A stretch of 23,285 bases of DNA from Mastigamoeba balamuthi (lineage: Eukaryota; Evosea; Mastigamoebida; Mastigamoebidae), in the NCBI GenBank assembly GCA_902651635.1, contig CACRSC010000059.1:144347-167631 (forward strand), read 5' to 3'. Below the pieces are notes generated by a model. That model was not told the origin of the DNA. It ran no database searches and saw only the letters and a list, made by a program, of their open reading frames with translations. The position numbers and the translations under genes were made by a program. Numbering within the stretch: the first letter of the stretch is position 1; the number at the start of each line of letters is the position of its first letter. Of this stretch, positions 16,450 to 23,285 are shown piece after piece.

Positions 16450-18427
16450 ATGGCCACTCGCGACGATCGGAGGAGGGCCCACCCGCCGCCCTCTGGGGGA
16501 GACGTCACAGAGATCCTGCCCGACCAGTGCGTGTCGCTGTTTCTGCTGCCGCTGCTGAGTGCCCGCGACCTCTGCTGCCTCTCGCGCACCTGCTCCCGCA
16601 TGCGCTCCCTCTGCGCCGCCCCCGCGCTGTGGCGCCGCGTCTCCGCCAAAGGCGACCACCGAGCCTCTGCCGTGGCCCGCGCGCCCTATCTACGCAGCGC
16701 CGTCGCCCACCTCTGCAGTGCGCTCCAAAGAGGCCAATTTCGACTTAACGAAGTGTTGACATCGATGTTCCCGCCGCCGGGACGCTCTGCAGTCTCCAAC
16801 GTGTCCGACGCGGCGCTGTGCTCTGCTGCAATGCACCTGGGGTCCTCTTTGCTGTGCTTACGCGTCCGAGGGTGCCCTAGGATGACGGACTCTGCGCTGT
16901 GCGCGGTGGCCCCCGAGTGCCCTCTGCTCCAGGACGTCTCCATCTCGCAGTGCGGCCTCGTGGGCGACGCTGGGGCCGCAGCTCTGGGGCGTGCATGCCG
17001 AGCCCACCTCGCGCGTGTGGAGCTCACCGAGTGCCGTATGGGCGCAGGCAGAGGGCTGCTCACGGGCCTCGCCCAGGACTACTGGGCAGCAGCAGTGCTC
17101 CCTCTCGAGCGATTCGCCAGCGACACGATGTCCGCCGCCGACCTCTGCACCGCGTTCTCGAGCACCGGGTCACTGTTCGAGGGCCTCAAGGAGCTGCTGC
17201 TTCCCGTCGTGCACGGCAGCAACGCCGACAGCAGCACCAAAGCGGTGTCCGCGATCGGGTGGGCCTGCAANCAGCGACACGATGTCCGCCGCCGACCTCT
17301 GCACCGCGTTCTCGAGCACCGGGTCACTGTTCGAGGGCCTCAAGGAGCTGCTGCTTCCCGTCGTGCACGGCAGCAACGCCGACAGCAGCACCAAAGCGGT
17401 GTCCGCGATCGGGTGGGCCTGCAAGTCTCTGGTGACTCTGCACTACGGCCAGGGTGTCCCGGCGTCCGGTCTTGATATGCTGAGCCTCTGCTGCCGCAGC
17501 CTGCGCTCCCTGCGGGTGCATTCTGTGCTGGGGTATGCAGGCCCCGTGCCATCCTCTCCGTGGGCCCTCTCGCGGATCACTGTCGATGGCAAGGTCGCCA
17601 CGGCGGAGTTCGCGCGCTGCCTCGGCCAGTGCGCGGGCACTCTGGTCTCCCTCTCGCTGGGCAGAGCCCGCTACCCTCAGCCGCTGACGCGGGGCCTCGT
17701 GTCGCGCATCGCGGAGCTGCGGCAGCTCCGGAGCCTCTGCCTCGTATGCCCCGTGTCGCTGGAGCCCGACGACGACGAGGCCGCGGTCGTCTCGGAGCTG
17801 GGCAAGTGCGCCCCCCTCAAGAAGCTGGCCATCTCGGGCCTCCAGCTGACCGACGCGCTGGTCACGGGCCCCGCGTGCTCCGCCCTGACCGTCGCCATCT
17901 TCTGCAAGACCGTCGTCTGCGACGCTGTGCTGGGACTGCTGCCCACGCGGCGCCTGAAGACGCTGGCCCTCGTCCACTGCACCGGCTTCACCCCTGCTGG
18001 CCTGGGCTCCTTCCTCGGCGGCGCCCGCTGCCTGGGAAGGCTCGCCATCCACAAGGCCGCTGAGCACCACGTCTGCGACGACGCGATGGCCGCGGTGCTT
18101 GGGGGCTGCGCAGAGTCGTTGCGGGAGCTCGAGGAGCTCGTGCTGACGCTGCCAAAGCTCACAGACGGAGGTGTCTCTGCCTTGACGAGTCTCTGCTCGA
18201 GTCTCAGGCTGCTGGTGGTCCACTCGATTCTGCTGTCGGATGTGGGGGCCGAGGCGCTCCTTCGAGCAGCACCGCAGGTGTTGGACATCGACCTCAGGGA
18301 CTGCGTGCGCCTGAGCCACGGATGCCTCCCCGTGGGGCCCAGGGCCCAGCGGGTCGCTCTCCCTGCTCAGGGCGAGTGGCACACCGCAGTCCCCATGGAC
18401 CCCTTCGATCGTCATTTGTTTGAATGA
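16450..18427 (+). CDS. F-box/LRR protein gene 4, two exons, intact once an assembly duplication is collapsed
   Basis: Exon 1 is 16450-16717 (F-box); the intron is 16718-16792 (75 nt: donor A|GTGCGC, branch-like GACTTAAC, acceptor CTGCAG); exon 2 is 16793-18427. Exon 2 contains an N at 17271 flanked by two identical 153-bp copies (17118-17270 and 17272-17424), an extra 154 bases that throw the frame off by one. Counting that segment once gives 582 residues with no interruption, ending PMDPFDRHLFE. The LRRs are of the cysteine-containing type (MTDSALCAVAPECPLLQDV, LRELEELVLTLPKLTDGG). The intron is a multiple of three without an in-frame stop, so an unspliced transcript would still be translatable with 25 extra residues. 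The family role is SCF substrate receptor. The closest paralogue is gene 1 in flanks and part of exon 2, and genes 2/3 elsewhere. Confidence 0.86.
17118..17424. other. Probable assembly artefact: 153-bp exact duplication around a single N
   Basis: The 153 bases before the N at 17271 recur without a mismatch after it. No paralogue (genes 1-3) has this duplication, and its 154-base length breaks the reading frame, which is otherwise open. This is the signature of two contig ends that overlap but were joined with an N instead of being merged. Confidence 0.92.
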
Positions 18428-18690
18428 CGTACTCGGCCCGAACTCAGTGTGCCTCCTGCACCCTTCAGTTGAGACCCTTTTTCAGATTGATATCTGTTTC
18501 GGCCCCCAGTAATGACACCCTATGAGCTTGGCGTGACGCCACCATTTGACAACAGTGCTCTTCTTGTGTACTGACTGTGCGTGGCTCTCACCAAGTAAGA
18601 GACTGCAGAGCATGTCTGAGTGTGTCTTGGGGGGGGGGGCTTGACAGACGTACACTGTCGACGAGGAGCGCTAGCAGCAGCGCCCAGCAG
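18413..18690 (+). repeat. Conserved 3' flank of gene 4
   Basis: TTTGAATGACGTACTCGGCC, then GAACTCAGTGTGCCTCCTGCA, TCAGTTGAGACCC and CAGATTGATATCTG match the other array genes. The parts at 18516-18556 and ~18643-18690 match only gene 1. A run of 11 G at 18629-18639 replaces a GGGG at the equivalent place after gene 1. Confidence 0.68.
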
Positions 18691-18793
18691 TGGGCTAAAC
18701 AGACAAAGGCACTACGACAAGCCAAATAGGGCGTTTTGGTTCTGCTGTTGATACAGTACGGTGACAGTGGACAGTCACACAAGCACCTAACGC

Positions 18794-20288
18794 TCATAAA
18801 GCGGGATCGCGGTCACTCTGCACCCACACGACTGCGTCGCCACGCCATTCGTCGGCAAGGTCCTGGATGCGCACAGTGCAGGGGCCCACTGCTGACGAGC
18901 TCTCCCCCAAGGCGAAGAACCTCTCCCAGTGCTGCGCCCAGGCCTCCCTCGACACCACCACGTCGTAGACCGCCTCGGGCAGGGCCGCGAGCAGGTCCAG
19001 CAGCAGCGGGATGCAGCTGGCGTCCCACGTCAGCGCGAAGATGGCGACGTCGCGGAGAGAGGGCAGCAGGAACAGAGGCAGCACGTGGTCCGCGTGTACC
19101 GCGTCGCTGTCCTCGCAGACGACGCGCCGCAGCGCAGCGCACAGCGGGAAGCCCAGGAGGGCGGAGCACCGGGCGACGGGCACCTGCGCGCTGGCCAGGG
19201 ACAGCGCTGCGCCGCATGGGCTCCCAGTCGGTGGCCTCGCGGGCGCCAGCGACCGTGAGCGAGCGGAGGCGCCCCAGCAGCGCCATGGCCTCGACAGCGG
19301 CGTCGCAGGGCTCGTCGACGACCAGCTCCGTCAGCCGGCGGCACCTCAGCAGCAGGGCCGCGGCGTCTGCTGTGGAGCCGTCGATGTGGAGCGACTCGAG
19401 CGACAGGGGCTCGGGCCCCGCGTTGGCGGCGACGAGCGCGACGGCGGCGGCGTCGAGGGCGTGGCACGACCGCCTGAGCGAGGGCACCGTGGCCAGCACG
19501 TAGGGCTCCGCCACGGCCCCGGCGTCGAGCTCCTCGAGCAGCGGGAAGCAGGCGGGCACGAGGGCAAAGTCCCAGAGGTCCAGGGGCTGCTCGCCTGCGC
19601 CGCAGAGCGTGCCCAGGCGCCGCAGGGGCAGCGCGGCGCCCGCGGCCAGCATGCGGTCCAGCAGCCGCCCGAACGCGCCCATCGGGAACTCGCAGCGCAG
19701 CTCCTCGAGGTCCGGGGGCGCCTGCCCTTCCTCGACGAGCTCCGCCAGCGCGCCCAGGACGGCGGCGCCCTCGTTGCGCAGCCCCTCGGGCGCGTGGGGC
19801 AGGGCCGGGAAGGCCATGTCGGGCCCGGGGACGACGCTGAGCGTCCGGAGCCGCGGGCCCATGGAGCGGACCAGGCGGCGCAGCGAGTCGGCCATGAAGC
19901 CCCCGCCCTCCCTGGCGACGATGCGGGCGGTGTCGAGGTGCGCGAGCCTCGCGAGGGCGTCGACGTCGAGGTCGTCTGCGGGGCCCTCGAAGGACCGCAG
20001 CGCGACCAGCGCGCCGAGGGCGCAGGCCCTGGCGACGGGCGGTGCGCGGGGCCCCGGCAGCAGGCAGAGGCGGCGCACGTGCTGGGCGACAGGCAGCGCC
20101 GAGACGGGGGCCAGCGAGCGCCAGGAGCAGCAGAGGTCGGACCAGAGGGGCGGGAGCGAGCAGACGCGGCGGAGGGCCGAGCACGTGCGGGCCAGGGCCG
20201 CCCTGCTGGGCTGGTCGAGCAGCTCCACGATGCGCAGCAGCGTGTGGACGTCCACCGCACCGGCGAGGCTCGTCGTCGTCGAGGACAT
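18794..20288 (-). CDS. F-box protein gene C (second subfamily), one frameshift
   Basis: From the first ATG at 20288 the product begins MSSTTTSLAGAVDVH, with an F-box at residues ~13-52 (LLRIVELLDQPSRAALARTC…PLWSDL). Leucine-rich sequence follows, with less regular repeats than genes 1-4. At ~19203-19214 (after EPMRRS) the frame changes: homology to gene B continues as LSLASAQVPVARCSALLGFP in the next frame to the TGA at 18796-18794, so one base is gained (or two lost). No intron boundary fits, because gene B is coding across the same point. Composition is very GC-rich, unlike B. B and C align over their whole length, so they are full paralogues placed on either side of the array, both on the minus strand. 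The predicted role is SCF substrate receptor; the target is unknown. If the shift is a base error the gene is intact. Confidence 0.78.
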
Positions 20289-21243
20289 GGCGCGGACAGG
20301 GATGGCAGAGATTGCCCAGCCGGCAAGAGGCAAGAGATAGAGGAGGCTTGCTCGCCAAAGGGCCGGACGAATTGTGAAGCGCTAATTTTGTGTTGGGAAA
20401 AAGTGAATGGGGAAGGAGCAGGTAGAGTATCTTCGGGTGCCTATTTCGGCAGTTTAGTTCCGGTGTTTGTCACAGTGGAGTGTGGAGTGCTGTCCGAACC
20501 CGCTCTCACGGGGCTGGCGGCCACCACAGCGGCTGTGCTGCAAGGGGCGATGGCAATATCCCCAGGGAGCACTTGATTCAGTTGCCTTGTCGTGAAATCC
20601 TCGATCCACGCGTTCCGCGCATTACTAACCGAGGAGCCGAGTGTCCGGACTTGCTTCCCTGTGCAGGGCGCCCTGTTGTGAACTGGGGCACGAGAGAGCG
20701 CAGGCCCGCGTGCTCTGCGAGGCCTGCCCGGCCACCCGTCGCTGGGCCAGCTGAGGCAACAGCTTCTCCCAGACCGCGGAGTAGCTCAGCGGGGCGCCCT
20801 TGGCGTGGCACCCAGCAAGTGGCCGGAAGCTCTCTCGGTGGTGCCCGTGTCAGTACTCACTTGCCGTCTCTCCGTGGAGCCGCCACGAGGACCAAGCCCG
20901 GGATGCAGGAGCCCAGCGACCACCTGGAGCCTCTGAAGGGCAGCAGAGGCCTCGTGGCCCTCTTCTCCCCGCATATCGTGGCCTCGGGTGGGAGTCGGTG
21001 CGTCTGTCGCATGGCCAGTTGGGGGAGGAGTGCTCCCGCGGGGCTTGAGGCCATTGTTTGCTTGTGGCAGGGGGGGCGTTAGTTACTGGTACAGGGGCGT
21101 TGGTGCTGTGCTGGTGCTGTGTGGTGCTCGCGGTGCCGCGGGGGTGCCCCGAGCCTGCTGCGCGCGTCCGGCAGGGCACACTGCGGGGGGGGCTGAGACC
21201 CAGGGGGGAGAGGGGGAAGAGAGAAAGGGCTTGCGGGGGGACC
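20289..21243. other. Intergenic region between gene C and the coiled-coil gene
   Basis: It contains the presumed gene C promoter (proximal ~200 bp, less GC-rich) and the 3' flank of the coiled-coil gene. A plus-strand open stretch at ~20903-21000 (MQEPSDHLEPLKGSRGLVAL…) followed by a GTGCGT could be an exon of a small unrecognised gene, but nothing else supports it. Short G-rich tracts occur at 21070-21240. Confidence 0.35.
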
Positions 21244-23285
21244 TCAGAGGGAGGAGCCCGAGGCTGGTCGCGAGAACTGGTCGATCTTCTGGGCGATCCA
21301 CTTGGGCCACTCGTGGAAGGTGATGCCGGGCTCCTTGGGCAGCTCGTCGTAGTAGAGCCGCGAGACCTCGCAGTTGCTGCTCGTGTGCAGCTTCACGCTC
21401 ACCGCCAGCGTGAAGAAGTACTTCTTCTTGAGCTGCTCGTTCTCCTCGCGCAGCTCGTCCATCCGCCGCACCTGCTCCGCCGCGTCCCCCGCGCCTCCGC
21501 CGCTGTTGCTGCACTCGCCCGCGCCCGCTGCGGCCCCGGCCCCGACGCCCTCCTCCTCGGTGCTGCTGCTGCTGAGCCCGTGCTGGGCGGCCGCCAGCTG
21601 CAGGCGCACGTGCTTGTCGCGCAGCTCCGAGAGCTCGCGCTTGAGGCGCTCGACCTGGCCCTTCCAGTAGCGGTCGTTGAGGCGGCTCTCCATGTGCGTC
21701 TTCTCCAGCTCGTCGCCCAGCAGCGCCACCTGCTCCTTGTACGCCGCGTTCTGCTCCTCCAGCTCCTCGGCCGTGAAGGGCCCCGCGGCGCTCTGGGCCG
21801 CCTCGGCCAGCCCCCTCCGCGCCAGCGTCGACCGCTCGCGCTGCAGCTGCCGCAGCTGGAACTGCACCAGCGACATGGCCCGCTCCTTGGCCCGCGCCTC
21901 GGCCGCCTGGAGGCGAGGGGGTCCCGCAGTCAATTGCTGTTCGTAATGGCAAATCCGGTAGGAGTGTTCGCTGAAAGCGGTAGATTGATGGCTTTGAGGC
22001 TGTGAAGAGTGCCTGAAACAATCAATTGATTGTTTGGAAATCGCGCACTTCCGATTCAAGTTCTACAGTGTCCAGAATTATGACAGTGGAAGCCTGCCGC
22101 TGCTCAACTGGCAACCCACAAACATTCAGTTGATTGTTGCTAGGGCAAATCGCACACACTTTCATTTCAATTCGAGTTTAAGGGTTGAGTTTTGTAAAAA
22201 TAACATTGGCCAAAATTCAGACAGTGGAGACCCAACACAGCACAGCTGGCCACTGGCCCCCCGCAAGCAATTGATAGGGGCCCTACGCAAACGCACCTGC
22301 CTGGCGCCCTCCTGGCGGGCCTTGCCGAGCTCGGCCTTGAGCCCCTCGACCTCGCTCTGGCGCCTGCTGTCCGCCTCGCGCACGCGGGCCATGGCCGCGT
22401 CGTTGTCCGCGATGACGCGCTCGAGCGCCTCGCACTTGGCCCGCGCCGTGTCGCGCTCGAGCTCGGCGACCCGCAGGCGCCCGCGCAGCGCGTCCTCGGC
22501 CTCCTCGCGCGCGCGCTCGCGGGCGTTGGCCTCTGCGCGGGCCCTGCCGAGCTCGCCGCGCAGGTTGAGGTTGGCGACGCGCAGCTCGTCGGCGGCGCGC
22601 GTGGCCTCGGCCAGCTCGGCGCGGACGTTCTCGCCGGCCTTGACGCGCTCCTGCAGCGCGAAGTTGCGCGTGTCGAGCTCCTCGATCTGCCGGCGCAGCT
22701 CCGCGACGGCGTCGGCGGGCGACAGCGGCGACGAGGGCGCCACGCAGGGCGAGGGCGAGGGCATGGGCAGCGGCGCAAAGGGCAGCGGCGAGTCCAACTG
22801 CAGGAGCTGCTGCTGCTGCGCCTGCTGCTGCTGCTGGCGGGGCAGGCCAGCGCTGCCCTCGTCGAGCACGAACCCCCGGGGCTCCATCAGGGCCGGCAGG
22901 CTCCTGCGGTCCAGCGGCGTCGACGCGGGCGACTTGGAGCTGCGGCCAGCGGGCGTTGGGGCGTTTGGCGTTGGGCAAATGCGGCAGTTTTTCCCCTTTG
23001 CCCTCCCCCGCTGGGCGCTTACCCGAGGCTGGCGAGGCGGGCGTGCAGGAGGGCGTTGCGCTGGGCCAGGCCGTCGGCCTCGCGGCGGACCTTGTCGTGG
23101 TCGTCGACGGCCTTCTGGTGCAGCTTCCTGAGCCTCTCGGCCTCGTTCTGGGCTGCGCGCCGTCGCAGAGACCCCCAGCAGGACCCCAGAGCCCCCCACC
23201 CCCACCGGCGCAGCGCCGCCAACAACAACAAGGGGCGGGTCAGCAGCAGAACAACCAGCACGCCAGCACACCCGCGGGGGGGGGG
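21244..23285 (-). CDS. Long coiled-coil protein, 5' end beyond the window
   Basis: Visible exons are ~23147-23023 (upstream boundary CCCAG|AAC or GCGCAG|CC uncertain), 22939-22297 and 21906-21244. They are separated by introns of 83 nt (CTCGG|GTAAGC…GCCGCAG, phase 2) and 390 nt (GGCAG|GTGCGT…CTCCAG, phase 0), and the three exons join in one frame. The protein is dominated by heptad-type coiled coil (EAERLRKLHQKAVDDHDKVR; ELRRQIEELDTRNFALQERV; RELSELRDKHVRLQLAAAQ). A low-complexity segment with a Gln-rich tract (PRQQQQQAQQQQLLQ) follows exon 1, and a Ser/Gly/Ala-rich linker lies before the last helix. The C-terminus is a distinct, less charged ~45 residues (EVSRLYYDELPKEPGITFHE). There is no membrane span in the part seen. 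It is probably a structural, tethering or cytoskeletal protein. The exon 1 segment faintly recalls the N-terminal coiled coil of PPP1R21-type proteins, but I would not assign that family. Confidence 0.72.
21907..22296 (-). other. 390-nt intron with internal degenerate tandem repeats
   Basis: The splice sites are CAG|GTGCGT at 22296 and CCTCCAG at 21907. The intron is much longer and more AT-rich than others here. Two copies of a ~105-140 bp unit, at 22022-22125 and 22126-22265 (plus strand), share TCAATTGATTGTT (or TCAGTTGATTGTT), then AAATCGC.CAC, ACAGTGGA and CAACTGGC-like blocks in the same order. A third, weaker copy may begin at ~21932. The intron has grown by local duplication. Confidence 0.65.

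Noticed and set aside
17324-18415. Long antisense open frame (363 codons) opposite gene 4, and similar ones opposite genes 1-3
   Set aside because: In GC-rich coding DNA antisense stops are rare. The frame has a composition-driven Arg/Gly/Ala/Gln-rich product, shows no domain, and lies opposite a well-supported LRR exon.
3691-19215. Programmed ribosomal frameshifting in the F-box genes
   Set aside because: The frame changes in A, B, C and gene 3 are at unrelated positions with no common slippery heptamer, and paralogues B and C differ from each other in the site.
19011-20576. 521-codon plus-strand open frame opposite gene C
   Set aside because: It is opposite a conserved paralogue of gene B, its product is low-complexity (Gln/Arg/Gly/Ala) and unlike any family, so it is a GC-bias shadow.
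20775-20850. tRNA-like start (GCGGAGTAGCTCAGCGGGG)
   Set aside because: It resembles a tRNA 5' end and D-arm start, but no matching D-stem, anticodon arm, TTCRA T-loop or acceptor 3' strand follows.

Overview
The window is eukaryotic nuclear DNA from a GC-rich microbial eukaryote, most likely a free-living protist. The genes are monocistronic and sit on both strands. They are interrupted by short GT-AG introns of about 47-106 nt (one of 390 nt), many with a GTGCGC/GTGCGT or GTAAGC donor, and no prokaryotic operon signals are visible. F-box/LRR paralogue clusters in GC-rich DNA would fit an amoebozoan such as Acanthamoeba or Mastigamoeba, but the sequence alone does not settle this.

Layout. 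1-592: AT-rich start carrying two related palindromes. 593-2352 (-): F-box/LRR gene A, frame-broken. 2943-4458 (-): F-box gene B of a second subfamily, frame-broken. 4679-5650 (+): unrecognised four-exon gene. 6173-7963 (+): secreted protein with a carbohydrate-binding-like domain and a bacterial-looking second domain. 8403-18427 (+): head-to-tail array of four close F-box/LRR paralogues (genes 1-4) with conserved 5' and 3' flanks. 18794-20288 (-): F-box gene C, paralogue of B, with one frame break. 21244 to the window end (-): 3' part of a long coiled-coil protein gene with a 390-nt repeat-bearing intron.

The main theme is an expanding F-box/LRR locus. Genes 1-4 and the more diverged gene A share one phase-1 intron at the same place, with an A|GTGCGC donor just after the F-box exon. 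This intron explains most of the apparent frame breaks near the 5' ends. After it is removed, genes 1, 2 and 4 are open throughout (4 only after collapsing an assembly duplication), while gene 3 keeps a single-base frameshift. Genes A, B and C each carry one frame lesion at unrelated positions, pointing to decay or to base errors in a draft assembly.

F-box proteins are substrate receptors of SCF ubiquitin ligases, and the LRR part normally selects the target. A tandem array with near-identical promoters and recombining LRR exons would fit a diversifying set of substrate receptors; this is inference. The single N at 17271 lies between two identical 153-bp copies and is almost certainly an assembly artefact.
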